Shown: one piece after another, positions 15,823 through 25,360 of the stretch
How positions within the stretch are numbered: the stretch's first letter is position 1
Layout of the letters: every line of letters starts with the position of its first letter
Assembly: GCA_903915075.1 (NCBI GenBank)
Contig: CAIWRM010000101.1
Span: 1-40,794 of the forward strand
Source: an uncultured Microbacteriaceae bacterium
Lineage (GTDB): Bacteria > Actinomycetota > Actinomycetes > Actinomycetales > Microbacteriaceae
Direction: 5' to 3'
Length of the DNA: 40,794 nt
Translations under genes and position numbers: made by a program
The notes under the pieces: model-generated
Databases searched by the model: none
What the model was told of the DNA's origin: nothing
Seen by the model: the letters and a program-made list of their open reading frames with translations, nothing else

Positions 15823-16422
15823 ATGGCACGGACTACTCCTCATCCCACGCGCGAACGACTCATTGACACCATGACCAGTCTGCTCGATGAGAAGACGCCT
15901 GATTCCATCAATGTCGACGAGGTGTTGGCTGTCAGCGGGATTTCTAAGGGTTCGCTGTACCACCACTTCGAAGACTTCAGTGACCTCCTCGAGATGGCCT
16001 ACCTGCGTCGCTTCGCGGCCTTCGTTGATGCCTCCAGCGCGTCAATTGCCGAGGTCATTGCCACGTCGACCAGCCGCGACGAAATGCTCAAGCGAATGGG
16101 TGAGATTACTCGGCGCACGCAGTCGCCGGAACTCGCCAGTCTTCGTCTCGAGCGCATCCGGGCCATTGGGCTCGCCGGTGGCAACGAGCGTTTTCGCCTG
16201 CGCCTCGCGGTTGAGCAACAACGTCTCACCGATGCGCTCGCCGACTTGGTTCGCGAGTCTCAAGCGAAAGGGTGGTTTCGTTCCGACTTCCCGCCGCACG
16301 TCGTTGCCGTCTTTGTTCAGGCCTATACGCTGGGGCGCGTTCTTGACGAGATCGCTGAGGATCCCGTGGACAACGAGCATTGGGTGGCGTTCATTGACCA
16401 CGTGCTCGCCGCTTCGTTCTAA
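15823..16422 (+). CDS. TetR-family transcriptional regulator
   Basis: 199 residues. The N-terminal HTH reads RERLIDTMTSLLDEKTPDSINVDEVLAVSGISKGSLYHHFEDFSDLLEMAY (about 9-57), the classic TetR layout with GxSKGSLYHHF as recognition helix. The rest is an all-helical ligand or dimer domain. Divergent from khtT, so it may control the antiporter, itself, or both. Its stop overlaps the stop of the converging metallopeptidase gene. The ligand cannot be predicted. Confidence 0.88.
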   Translation: MARTTPHPTRERLIDTMTSLLDEKTPDSINVDEVLAVSGISKGSLYHHFEDFSDLLEMAYLRRFAAFVDASSASIAEVIATSTSRDEMLKRMGEITRRTQSPELASLRLERIRAIGLAGGNERFRLRLAVEQQRLTDALADLVRESQAKGWFRSDFPPHVVAVFVQAYTLGRVLDEIAEDPVDNEHWVAFIDHVLAASF

Positions 16423-16772
16423 GCCCAGCCGAGCCTGTCCAGTTCTTCGTCGGAGAGCCCGTAGTAGTGCGCGATTTCGTGCACGAGCGTGATGTGCACC
16501 TGCTCGCGTAGCTCGTCCATGGTGGCGCACGCATCGAGCAGCGCCAGCCGGTAGAGCACGATGCGATCTGGTAGCTCGCCAAATCCGTACTGTGAGCGTT
16601 CGGTGAGCGAGACACCGTCGTAGAGACCCAGCAGGCCCATGTCGTTGTCTGGCGAGATGTCGTCAACGACGAAAATCACGTTGTCGAGGTGCGCAACGAT
16701 TTCGTCGGCGAGGGCATCGAGCTCCTCCGTGACGAGTTCGTCAAAACTCTCTTCTGAGAGTTCGAGGGGCAC
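16419..16772 (-). CDS. Zincin-type metallopeptidase family protein
   Basis: 117 residues with HExxH in VHITLVHEIAHYYGLSDEELDRLGWA near the C-terminus. The His pair binds Zn2+, and the downstream D/E could be the third ligand. The size, acidic N-terminus and the SPDNDMGLLGLYDGVSL and PDRIVLYRLAL motifs match the small actinobacterial metallopeptidase family (PF06262). No signal peptide. GTG start, 5 nt after the stop of the upstream membrane protein gene, so probably cotranscribed. Natural substrates are unknown. Confidence 0.85.
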   Translation of the reverse strand: MPLELSEESFDELVTEELDALADEIVAHLDNVIFVVDDISPDNDMGLLGLYDGVSLTERSQYGFGELPDRIVLYRLALLDACATMDELREQVHITLVHEIAHYYGLSDEELDRLGWA

Positions 16773-16777
16773 GGCTG

Positions 16778-17272
16778 TTAGCGGTTTCGCTGGTGTTCGA
16801 GGTCATCGCGGCGGAATGCGCGAATTCCGTCCTTGGGTTCGTATGCCCAGGTGAGGAAAGCTTCGCGAATCTGGTCGAGGATGCGACCGGTGTCGCCGCG
16901 CTCGAGGCTCGACGCGTTGCGAAGGGCGGTGAAGCGCCCGCTCAGCCAGTCGGCGGCCTCCGCGGCGCCCTCGCGGTTGAGCAAGCGAACCCGCATGTCG
17001 ATGCCGATGGCTGCGCGATCGGCCAGTTGCTTGCCCTCCGGACTCAGGCTGGCATAGAGCGACGCATCGATGCCCACGTTCATGACGGCCGGTGCGAGGC
17101 TGTTGAGCTCATTCTCGATGGCGTCTTTTCGGCGGCGGCGTGCGATTGAGGAAAGCGTCGCGCCCACCACGATGGCGATGAGAAGTGAGCCGAGAATGAT
17201 GCTCGCCGCCACAACCAGTCCGAGGTTGGCGTTGTCGGTGAGCCAGCTGGTGAATGTGTCGAGGGCGTCCAT
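16778..17272 (-). CDS. Single-TM protein with long cytoplasmic domain, unknown
   Basis: 164 residues. One hydrophobic segment at about 17-41 (LGLVVAASIILGSLLIAIVVGATL) precedes a basic stop-transfer RRRRK and a helical, charged domain to the C-terminus, LTWAYEPKDGIRAFRRDDLEHQRNR. The start is taken at the ATG at 17272; the open frame continues upstream to 17971 but only through the divergent msrA gene. A TATAGT sits one nt before this ATG, so the transcription start must lie elsewhere or the start is wrong. Function unknown. Confidence 0.65.
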   Translation of the reverse strand: MDALDTFTSWLTDNANLGLVVAASIILGSLLIAIVVGATLSSIARRRRKDAIENELNSLAPAVMNVGIDASLYASLSPEGKQLADRAAIGIDMRVRLLNREGAAEAADWLSGRFTALRNASSLERGDTGRILDQIREAFLTWAYEPKDGIRAFRRDDLEHQRNR

Positions 17273-17273
17273 G

Positions 17274-17281
17274 ACTATATT
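17274..17281. promoter_or_regulatory. Overlapping divergent -10-like boxes before msrA
   Basis: ACTATATT reads TATATT on the + strand (17276-17281, toward msrA) and TATAGT on the minus strand (17279-17274, toward the membrane protein). Such symmetry can drive divergent transcription. The minus-strand start would fall inside the annotated first codons, so that direction is doubtful. Confidence 0.3.
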
Positions 17282-17314
17282 GTGGCACTGGATACGCGTA
17301 GATTTGGGTTCATC

Positions 17315-17836
17315 ATGATGTCTTTTGTCCTGGGTGGTGGGTGCTTTTGGTGCCTCGACGCCGCGTATCGAGTGCTTTCCGGTGTTTCCGATGTCGTTTC
17401 GGGGTACTGCGGGGGCGACACTGACCACCCCACGTACGAGCAGGTGTGCAGCGGTCAGACGGGCCATGCCGAGGTGGTGCGCGTTGTTTTCGATGAGACC
17501 GTGATTCCGGCCGACGTGATTCTTGACGCGTTTTTCACCATGCACGACCCGCGCCAACTCAACCGTCAGGGCAATGACGTGGGCACGCAGTATCGCAGCG
17601 CGATGTACTTTGTGGACGATGCCCAGCGGGTGATGTTCGAGGAAGCGCGCGCCCGTGCCGAAGATACCTGGGGCGGGGGAGTGGTCACCACAATCGAGCC
17701 GCTGGGCGAGTTCTACGACGCCGAGGAGTACCACCAAGATTTTTTTGCCAAGAACCCCGGGCAGGGTTACTGCTTGGCTGTAGCTGTTCCCAAGGTGGCC
17801 AAAGTCCGGGCGGGATTCGCGCAGTATCTCGCGTAG
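17315..17836 (+). CDS. msrA: Peptide-methionine (S)-S-oxide reductase MsrA
   Basis: 173 residues. The active-site motif GGGCFWC starts at about residue 8, with the catalytic Cys in GCFW. Further family motifs: VVSGYCGGDTDHPTYEQVCSGQTGHAEVV and HDPRQLNRQGNDVGTQYRS. Reduces methionine-S-sulfoxide in proteins, using thioredoxin, in the cytosol. Ends FFAKNPGQGYCLAV with a likely resolving Cys. Tandem ATGs at 17315 and 17318 are both possible starts; the ribosome-binding site is weak. It stands alone and is followed by a terminator-like hairpin. Confidence 0.93.
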   Translation: MMSFVLGGGCFWCLDAAYRVLSGVSDVVSGYCGGDTDHPTYEQVCSGQTGHAEVVRVVFDETVIPADVILDAFFTMHDPRQLNRQGNDVGTQYRSAMYFVDDAQRVMFEEARARAEDTWGGGVVTTIEPLGEFYDAEEYHQDFFAKNPGQGYCLAVAVPKVAKVRAGFAQYLA

Positions 17837-17874
17837 GTTTGCGCACTCTCTCTTTTTGGGAGCCCTCTCCCACG

Positions 17875-17909
17875 ACAACCCTCCACAGGCTGGTCGCTGA
17901 GGGTTGTTT
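17875..17909 (+). terminator. Stem-loop terminator after msrA
   Basis: ACAACCCTC (17875-17883) pairs perfectly with GAGGGTTGT (17899-17907) across a 15-nt loop, followed by TT and a pyrimidine-rich run. A smaller TCTCC/GGAGA hairpin follows. The rest of the 157-nt gap up to ssb holds no other clear feature. Confidence 0.55.
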
Positions 17910-17993
17910 CCTCTCCTTCGAGGGAGACGGATGGCAGCGTTTGTCTCACGGTCCACACTGAGGGCGTTCATTAGCCATCAGTAGGGAGCAACA

Positions 17994-18434
17994 ATGTCTG
18001 ACACCATTTCGGTCACGGGTCTCGTGGCCACCACGCCTCGGCACATCACCACGAGCGAAGGGCTGGCCATCACGTCGTTTCGGCTCGCATCGAGCCAGCG
18101 CCGCTACGACCGCACCCAACAACGTTGGATCGATGCCGACACAAACTGGTACACCGTCTCGTGTTTTCGAGGTCTCGCCAGTAACGCCGCCGGTTCGGTG
18201 GTCAAGGGAGACCGAATCATGGTTTCCGGACGACTCAAGATCCGCGACTGGGAGAACACCGATCGCTCGGGCACCACGGTAGAAATTGAGGCCGACAACC
18301 TCGGGCACGACCTCTTTTGGGGAACCAGTACGTTTACGCGCACGCTCACTTCTGGCGCCGACGCTTCGGGTTCTGATTTCCCCGAAACCGGAGAAGGCTC
18401 GGTGGGCGACGAGTGGGTGGCGGTCTCGGCCTAA
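17994..18434 (+). CDS. Single-stranded DNA-binding protein (SSB paralogue)
   Basis: 146 residues: an OB-fold SSB domain (about 1-105) with SVTGLVATTPRHITTSEGLAITSFRLASSQRRYD and NWYTVSCFRGLASNAAGSVVKGDRIMVSGRLKIRDWE. The C-terminal tail is short and does not end in the DDDIPF-type tip of the main SSB, so this is probably an accessory SSB (SsbB-like) rather than the replicative one; that split is inference. GGGAG precedes the ATG by 6 nt. It stands alone with a hairpin-rich gap downstream. Confidence 0.85.
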   Translation: MSDTISVTGLVATTPRHITTSEGLAITSFRLASSQRRYDRTQQRWIDADTNWYTVSCFRGLASNAAGSVVKGDRIMVSGRLKIRDWENTDRSGTTVEIEADNLGHDLFWGTSTFTRTLTSGADASGSDFPETGEGSVGDEWVAVSA

Positions 18435-18451
18435 CAGCCCGGTAAATCGCC

Positions 18452-18548
18452 AGCCGATCGGGTCGGCTCACTCAATCGGCCGGGCAACCTGTGGGCATGA
18501 AATCGGTATCCTCACAGGTTGCCCGGCCGGTTCGCTCTAGACTGAGCG
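18452..18548. repeat. Three consecutive hairpins, one with a 20-bp stem
   Basis: Hairpin 1: AGCCGA/TCGGCT (18452-18468). Hairpin 2: 18477-18493 (CGGCCGGGCAACCTGTG) pairs perfectly with 18513-18529, extendable to about 20 bp with one G-T, 19-nt loop. Hairpin 3: CGCTC/GAGCG (18533-18548). Together they fill most of the 141-nt ssb-lipoprotein gap. Hairpin 2 could be a strong terminator for ssb, but no U-tract directly follows it. A TAGACT (18538-18543) inside hairpin 3 may be the -10 of the lipoprotein gene. Confidence 0.8.
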
Positions 18549-18575
18549 GAGACTTTTCCCACGCAAGAGGAACCC

Positions 18576-19082
18576 ATGAAGCAATTCGCAACTGCCATCG
18601 CACTCGTCTGTGTTGCCGCGGTGTTGGCAGGATGTTCGATTCTTGGCGTGCCCGGTCAATCAGGTTCGTCAAACGGTACGGCAACCACCGGACCCAGCAC
18701 CAGCGCGCCCGAGGTGCGCCCCACGCCCTCCGGGCCGAAGCCCAATTTTATGCCGGCGGTTGATGCCACATCTGCGCAGGCAAACCAGCGCCTTCTCGTT
18801 ATCTTGATTGAGCAGGGTTTCTTGCTGGAGGGAATTTCGGCCAGTCCCGGTGCCACGGCAGAGCGACTTCAGGCTGCCGGCTTTGACCCCGCGGGCATTG
18901 AATGGACAGACGGCTCGACGGCGATTGGTCTCATCTCCGACACCGTCTTCGTTTCTGCACAGGTAGCCGGTGAATGCCTCATCGGTCAGTACGGCGTGTC
19001 GATTCAGACAATCGCTATCGCGGTCATGCCCGTATTGCCGGCCGGTGGGTGCCTCGTCGGGACGGGCATCAATCGCTTCTAG
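18576..19082 (+). CDS. Lipoprotein with CLIGQYG...GCLVGTG end (possibly DUF6993)
   Basis: 168 residues. Signal MKQFATAIALVCVAAVLAGC with lipobox LAGC, Cys20 lipidated. A Ser/Thr/Gly/Pro-rich linker (about 28-55) follows, then a compact domain with two Cys near the end, in GECLIGQYGV and GGCLVGTG, which could form a disulfide. The wording matches what I remember of the actinobacterial DUF6993 family, uncertainly. AGAGGAA precedes the ATG. It ends 9 nt before ettA. Function unknown; anchored outside the membrane. Confidence 0.75.
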   Translation: MKQFATAIALVCVAAVLAGCSILGVPGQSGSSNGTATTGPSTSAPEVRPTPSGPKPNFMPAVDATSAQANQRLLVILIEQGFLLEGISASPGATAERLQAAGFDPAGIEWTDGSTAIGLISDTVFVSAQVAGECLIGQYGVSIQTIAIAVMPVLPAGGCLVGTGINRF

Positions 19083-19085
19083 ACT
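19080..19085 (+). promoter_or_regulatory. Candidate -10 box (TAGACT) of a leaderless ettA promoter
   Basis: TAGACT overlaps the lipoprotein stop codon and is followed by exactly six bases (TAGCTC) and the ettA ATG. No Shine-Dalgarno is present, so ettA may be made from a leaderless mRNA in addition to read-through from the lipoprotein gene. Confidence 0.5.
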
Positions 19086-19091
19086 TAGCTC

Positions 19092-20774
<1,683 letters not shown>

Positions 20775-20789
20775 GCGAGATTTTTCGAC

Positions 20790-21275
20790 ATGAGACTTCA
20801 CATTCCCATTAGCTTGCGCTGGTCGGACCTCGATGCCTACGGGCACGTCAACAACGCGGCGATGTTTGGTCTGCTCGAGGAGGCGCGCATCTACGCCTTT
20901 TGGGCGGGCGATGTCGCGGATGTCGACAAGATTGATGAGACTGCGCCCGCAACGCGGATTTTTCGCGGAGGGCCGGACGCGGGTACCATCACGCTGATCG
21001 CTCGGCAGCAGGCCGAGTACTTGGCCCCCATTCCGTACCTGCGCGAACCGCTCGATGTCGAAATGTGGGTGGGTGCACTCGGTGGCGCCAGCATGGACGT
21101 GTGCTACGAGGTTTTCTCGCCGGTGGGCGTGGTGCCTCGCGTGCTTTTCGCCCGCGCTTTGACCACCATCGTGGTGATTGATGCGACCGAAGAAAAGCCA
21201 CGGCGCATCACCGACGCCGAACGAGCTGTCATCGAGAATATTGTGGATGCTCCGCTGGTCTTTCGCGACCGCTAG
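20790..21275 (+). CDS. Acyl-CoA thioesterase, 4HBT (YbgC/FcbC-like) hotdog family
   Basis: 161 residues. The motif LRWSDLDAYGHVNNAAMFGLLEEAR at about 7-31 contains the D-x-x-G-H-V-N hotdog signature with the catalytic Asp of 4-hydroxybenzoyl-CoA thioesterase-like enzymes. The rest (QQAEYLAPIPYLREPLDVEMWVGALGGASMDVCYEVF) also fits. Cytosolic hydrolysis of acyl-CoA; chain preference unknown. It lies 15 nt after ettA on the same strand and is likely cotranscribed. Confidence 0.88.
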   Translation: MRLHIPISLRWSDLDAYGHVNNAAMFGLLEEARIYAFWAGDVADVDKIDETAPATRIFRGGPDAGTITLIARQQAEYLAPIPYLREPLDVEMWVGALGGASMDVCYEVFSPVGVVPRVLFARALTTIVVIDATEEKPRRITDAERAVIENIVDAPLVFRDR

Positions 21276-21352
21276 CCCGGTGGTTTAGCTGCCACGACGG
21301 TGCGTCTGCTTATGATAGGGGTAAAGCCCCCTTCCACTCGCGGAAAGTGAGA

Positions 21353-22135
21353 ATGTCAATGGCACGTCACACACCTCGTGAACGCTTGCACGCTGTGGAT
21401 ATGCAGGTGCCCGTCACTCGAGTTCTCGACGCAAACTTCTGGCTGCAGTTTGGGGTGAACCCCGAGCCCCCGATGCGCGACAAGGTGCTGTTCACCACGA
21501 TTGACGACGTGAGCCGCGTGGGGCCTGCCACGTTCAACGTGAAATTGGTCTGCGAAGCGCTCGACGTTTCGTACTCGCTGATCAATCACCACTTTGGAAG
21601 CCGCGACGAACTTCTGGCGGAAGCGACGGTCATTGCGTATGCCATGTACGTGGAAGAACTCTGGCAGAACGTGTCGCTGGTCGAGCGCACGCCGGTAGCG
21701 CGCCTCGAGAGCTGGATCCGCGCATCCATTGCGTGGACGCAGCGCAGGAGTGGTTGGGGCGCGGTGCTCAACTACCCCACGGCTTCGTTGGACGTGACCG
21801 AATTTGTGAATGAGAAGTACCGCACCGAAATGACCGAATGGGGCGAGCTCAACCTCGCACGGTTGTTCGTGCTCATTCGCGATGTGCGACTGGGCCAGGT
21901 TTCCGATACGCCCCTCGTGCGGGGGCTGGTACCCAAGGCCCAGTTGCTCACCGATTTGCACGAGCAACAGGTGATGGCGAGCATCGGTTGGTCGATTCTT
22001 GGGGTGTCGGTCTGGCACGCGGGTCGTCACCTCCCCACGTCAGACATTCCCGAGGTCAACGGCGTTTACGACAACCTCGTTGACTACCACGTGTCACGAC
22101 TCATCGCTGAAGCTCGGGGTTCGGGCGAGGGCTAG
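21353..22135 (+). CDS. TetR-family transcriptional regulator
   Basis: 260 residues, longer than most TetR proteins. The HTH lies at about 52-90 (VGPATFNVKLVCEALDVSYSLINHHFGSRDELLAEA), where DVSYSLINHHFGSRDELL is the recognition region. An unusual 50-residue N-terminal extension precedes it. Three nearby starts exist (GTG 21347, ATG 21353, ATG 21359); GGAAAG is best spaced for 21353. A TATGAT (21311-21316) may be its -10. No obvious target; the adjacent thioesterases make acyl-CoA metabolism a guess only. Confidence 0.8.
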   Translation: MSMARHTPRERLHAVDMQVPVTRVLDANFWLQFGVNPEPPMRDKVLFTTIDDVSRVGPATFNVKLVCEALDVSYSLINHHFGSRDELLAEATVIAYAMYVEELWQNVSLVERTPVARLESWIRASIAWTQRRSGWGAVLNYPTASLDVTEFVNEKYRTEMTEWGELNLARLFVLIRDVRLGQVSDTPLVRGLVPKAQLLTDLHEQQVMASIGWSILGVSVWHAGRHLPTSDIPEVNGVYDNLVDYHVSRLIAEARGSGEG

Positions 22136-22167
22136 TTCAGCCCGTTTTCTTGGGCGAGCAAGGTGGG

Positions 22168-23052
22168 TCAGTTCGGAACGCGAACCATGCCCTCTTGCGC
22201 CACGCTGGCGAGGAGGGTGCCGTCGCGCGCATACATGCGACCGAGACATAACCCGCGACCGCCCTGTGCGCTCGGCGACTCCTGCACGTAGAGCACCCAT
22301 TCATCTGCGCGTCCGTCGCGGTGAAACCACATGGCGTGGTCGAGGCTGGCAGCACTGAGGCCCTTGGTGGCCCACGGAACGCCGTGGCGCCGGTAGATGG
22401 ACTCCAGAATGCTGTAGTCGCTCGCATAGGCGAGTGCAGCCCGATGCAGGCTTGCGTCGTCGGGGAGGCGATCGAAGCACCGCATCCATACGGCCTGGTG
22501 GGCCACATGCGGTCCGGTGACATCAAGGTAGATGGGGCCATTGACGTATCTGATGTCAAACGGCCGTTGCGCGGCCCAGTACGTGGCCTGCGGGTGATTG
22601 AGTTCGGCGAAGAGCTCCGCGGGTGCGGGTAGTGACTCCGGCTCCGGAATGCCCGTGGGCATCTGTTCGGCGTGGTCAAGGCCGGGCACGACCTCCTGAA
22701 ACGACGCGATCATGGAGAAAATCGGAACACCTTTTTGAATCCCCTGGGTGCGTCGCGTGCTGAACGAACGCCCATCGTGAATGCGATCCACGCCGTACTC
22801 AATGGGTTGCGTGTCGTCACCGGGCCGCAGGAAGTAGCCGTGCATGGAATGAACCGGACGATCCGAGGGCACGGTGGCGCTGGCTGCAATCAGCGTCTGC
22901 GCCACCACCTGACCACCGAAGACACGCTCATGGGGCATCTTGATGCTCGTCCCCAAGAAGGTATCGGCGGCACCGGGTTCTGGGCGCAGGGTAAGAGCCT
23001 GAAGCATTGCGGCAACACTGTCGTGCACGATGCTCCTCTCGCCGTTGGACAC
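22168..23052 (-). CDS. tesB: Acyl-CoA thioesterase II (TesB family)
   Basis: 294 residues, the family's usual double-hotdog length. N-terminal hotdog: FLGTSIKMPHERVFGGQVVAQTLIAASATV and VHSMHGYFLRPGD. C-terminal hotdog: SLDHAMWFHRDGRADEWVLYVQESPSAQGGRGLCLGRMYARDGTLLASVAQEG, with the conserved D-H-A-M-W-F and SP-x-A-x-GGRG motifs. Cleaves medium- and long-chain acyl-CoA in the cytosol. GTG start at 23052, with a second GTG at 23028 that has a better site (AGAGGAG), so the N-terminus may be 8 residues shorter. Shares a 25-nt divergent promoter with the next gene. Confidence 0.92.
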   Translation of the reverse strand: MSNGERSIVHDSVAAMLQALTLRPEPGAADTFLGTSIKMPHERVFGGQVVAQTLIAASATVPSDRPVHSMHGYFLRPGDDTQPIEYGVDRIHDGRSFSTRRTQGIQKGVPIFSMIASFQEVVPGLDHAEQMPTGIPEPESLPAPAELFAELNHPQATYWAAQRPFDIRYVNGPIYLDVTGPHVAHQAVWMRCFDRLPDDASLHRAALAYASDYSILESIYRRHGVPWATKGLSAASLDHAMWFHRDGRADEWVLYVQESPSAQGGRGLCLGRMYARDGTLLASVAQEGMVRVPN

Positions 23053-23063
23053 GATTCTCTCGC

Positions 23064-23070
23064 TAGTTTA
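23064..23070. promoter_or_regulatory. Symmetric bidirectional -10 element (TAGTTTA)
   Basis: The heptamer reads TAGTTT on the + strand (23064-23069) and TAAACT on the minus strand (23070-23065), within the 25-nt gap between two divergent start codons. One opened bubble could serve both genes. The + ATG lies 8 nt beyond its box; the minus GTG lies 12 nt beyond. Confidence 0.45.
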
Positions 23071-23077
23071 GGTAGCA

Positions 23078-23722
23078 ATGGATGATGAACTCGCACTCGC
23101 TTCCGCGCTCGACCTCGCGGACCTGACAACCTTCGTGTCACGGGCGGCAACTTTGGGTTGTGAACACGTGCGCTTGAGCGCCCACGGTAACGCGCTTGTT
23201 GTCTCGGTTGCGGTTCTCACGCGTGCGTCTCTGCTCGACACCACGCCCATCGTGTTGGGCGTGCGCATCTTTGAGTTGGCGATGCCCTCCAGCCTCGACC
23301 GGGTGATCCTGGTTCGGGACCTGTCCGATCGCCTTGCGCACGCTGAATTGACCCTTCCCCTGCCGCCTGCTGTTCCCGGAGTCAGCTGGTCTGGCGTGGC
23401 ACCGCCGTCCGGGGGGTGGGTGCCTGCTGGCACGATTTCCGAAGGCGAACTCGAAGCTATCGCCCGCGAGGGCATTGCCGAGGTGGCCAGCGTCTCGGGC
23501 AACGGCACGCTAATTGTGGCGCGAGTTCGCGCCGAGGTGTGGTCGCGACTGCGCCAACCCTCAGGAATCGAAATTCCAGCGGGCGTGGCGTTTGCCGCCT
23601 TCGGACTGGGCTTCCTCACTGCGGATTCGGGGTCGTCACCCGAAACCGCAGGCGCGAGCGTGAGTCGCGCCGCAAACTGGACGCGTTTCAGTACGCCCAG
23701 AGGACACGTTTTACTGCGATAG
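23078..23722 (+). CDS. Conserved-looking cytosolic protein, unknown
   Basis: 214 residues, acidic at the N-terminus (MDDELALASALDLADLTTFVSRAATLG), no signal peptide and no transmembrane segments. The middle has beta-strand character (VRLSAHGNALVVSVAVLTRASLLDTTPIVLGVRIFELA). A second half (GELEAIAREGIAEVAS ... RVRAEVWSRLRQPSGIEIPAGVAFAAFGLGFL) contains a helical ID-like stretch. It resembles actinobacterial proteins encoded beside tesB, but I cannot assign a family. Divergent from tesB. Confidence 0.65.
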   Translation: MDDELALASALDLADLTTFVSRAATLGCEHVRLSAHGNALVVSVAVLTRASLLDTTPIVLGVRIFELAMPSSLDRVILVRDLSDRLAHAELTLPLPPAVPGVSWSGVAPPSGGWVPAGTISEGELEAIAREGIAEVASVSGNGTLIVARVRAEVWSRLRQPSGIEIPAGVAFAAFGLGFLTADSGSSPETAGASVSRAANWTRFSTPRGHVLLR

Positions 23723-23767
23723 GTTGAAAAGCGCGAAGGTTTTTGCAATTTTTCGAAGAGGTACTGT

Positions 23768-25360
23768 GTGCATCAGCTGAAATGGAAGCAAGTCGCTCAG
23801 CCCGTCATCTGTCGCCTGTGCGGATTTGAGGGCTCCGGACGCCAAGTTCTCGCACTGAAGACGGCTGCGGGCCTCAAAATTGCTCCCGTGGAGTGTCCCG
23901 TCTGCCTCTCGCTCGACATCGTTGACGAACCCATTCCCTTCGCGGAGAGCCAAGAGCAGGTCGATATCTATGTCGAGGTGGGCGCCGGAATTGACACGAT
24001 TGCCTCCCTCATCTCGAGCGTTGACACGTCATCGGGTTCATCGTTCGTAGACATCGGCTGTGGTTATGGGTTCTCGCTTTACCTTGCCCAAGGGCTCTAT
24101 GGCTGGCGTGCCTACGGTTACGAGCCGTCACCCCTAGCGGAAGCTGGCGTCGCCACGCTCGGCGTCGACATTCGGAACGAACCGTTTACGCGTGAGAGTA
24201 AATTCACGGACCCTCCGGATTACGTTTTTTCCAGCGAGGTCATCGAACACATTCCGAATCCGCTCGAATTTCTCTCGACCATCCGGGAGCAGTTGCCCGA
24301 GGCTGCTGTGCTCGTGATGACGACTCCCGATCGTTCCTGCGTAAACCCGAGTGCCCCCGAACCTGAGCTGATGGGGGCCCTGAGTCCCGGATTCCATGTT
24401 CTTGTCGCGAGTGCTGCAGGTCTTCAGCTGCTTGCCGAGCGCGCGGGCTTCGCATACTGCGAGGTTCGAGAGAGCGCTGAGCGACTCATCGTCGCGATGG
24501 CCCACACGTCGGCTGCCCTCGCAGGGTTTGCAATACGGGACGTGTCTCGAGTCGCCATGGACGACTGGTACGAGCGAACCATCCTGTCGACCGCGCCGGG
24601 CACGCCGTTGCGCATCGGGCTGGCAAGTCGATTGCTCGATTCCTTTGTCGCTCAAGGCGATTTTCCTCGTGCCCGGCCCGTGGCCGATGCACTTCTCGTT
24701 GACATGAAACTTCGGTTTGACGGCTTCGATATCGCCCGTATCCTTGCCCAGGGAAAACCTTCCCTGACAAGCTCATTGTTTCCGCTGATTGCTGGCCTTT
24801 GCTACAACCTCGGCATGCTCTCACTTCTGGGTGATCAAGACCCCCGCAGTGCGTCGGAGCACTTTGCGGAGTCGATTTCGGCTGGCGAAGCATGGTTCGC
24901 CGCGGGGGGTATTCAGTTCCTCGCACTCGTCAATATGGTCGAACAAGCACGTGTTGCGCGGCTCGTGGCTCTGGCGAGATTTGCTCCACAAGAAGCCGAG
25001 CGCGAAGCCCTGAGTCACGATGCAACGGGACGTGCTCCCGGCTACCTTGTGGCGAGAACACTCGTCGAAGCTGTTGCTCACGGACACGAATCGTCGATTG
25101 GCAGGTTGTTGTCGGCGGGGCGCAGGTCGGCTTCGACCCTCGTGCTCTCAGAACATCCCGAGGAGCGCATCGCGGGCCAAGACGCTCTCTTCATGATGGC
25201 CAACGTCTGTGAGCGCAAGGGAGAAACGGCAGACGCACGCAAGCTGTATGCGGCGTGCCTGCAGTCGTGTCTCGATGAGTCAAGCCAGATGACCCATGAG
25301 ATTGACCTCATTCGAGAGTCACGTCTCGGGTTACGGCGATGTGGGGGAGACGACAAATGA
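23768..25360 (+). CDS. SAM-dependent methyltransferase with N-terminal Cys4 motif and C-terminal helical repeats
   Basis: 530 residues. CRLCGFEG (about 15-22) and ECPVCLSL (about 42-49) form a likely zinc-binding knuckle. A class I methyltransferase core follows: motif I FVDIGCGYGFSLYLA (about 92-106), acidic loop AYGYEPSP, and a post-core VFSSEVIEHIPNPLEFL with the EVIEHI wording of the UbiE/Methyltransf_23 group. From about 270 onwards the protein is all-helical with TPR-like segments (ADALLVDMKLRFDGF, ASEHFAESISAGEAWFAAGG, QDALFMMANVCERKGETADARKLYAACLQ). Such proteins often accompany glycosyltransferases in glycan loci. GTG start with GAAGAGG upstream. ATGA overlap with the glycosyltransferase gene. 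Confidence 0.8.
   Translation: MHQLKWKQVAQPVICRLCGFEGSGRQVLALKTAAGLKIAPVECPVCLSLDIVDEPIPFAESQEQVDIYVEVGAGIDTIASLISSVDTSSGSSFVDIGCGYGFSLYLAQGLYGWRAYGYEPSPLAEAGVATLGVDIRNEPFTRESKFTDPPDYVFSSEVIEHIPNPLEFLSTIREQLPEAAVLVMTTPDRSCVNPSAPEPELMGALSPGFHVLVASAAGLQLLAERAGFAYCEVRESAERLIVAMAHTSAALAGFAIRDVSRVAMDDWYERTILSTAPGTPLRIGLASRLLDSFVAQGDFPRARPVADALLVDMKLRFDGFDIARILAQGKPSLTSSLFPLIAGLCYNLGMLSLLGDQDPRSASEHFAESISAGEAWFAAGGIQFLALVNMVEQARVARLVALARFAPQEAEREALSHDATGRAPGYLVARTLVEAVAHGHESSIGRLLSAGRRSASTLVLSEHPEERIAGQDALFMMANVCERKGETADARKLYAACLQSCLDESSQMTHEIDLIRESRLGLRRCGGDDK

Noticed and set aside
16778-17971. 397-codon minus-strand frame through msrA
   Set aside because: Only the last 164 codons look like protein; the upstream part is the complement of msrA, whose GCFWC-containing frame is clearly the real gene.
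21317-21332. AGGGG/CCCCT hairpin between the thioesterase and TetR genes
   Set aside because: Only five pairs and no U-tract; too weak to call a terminator.
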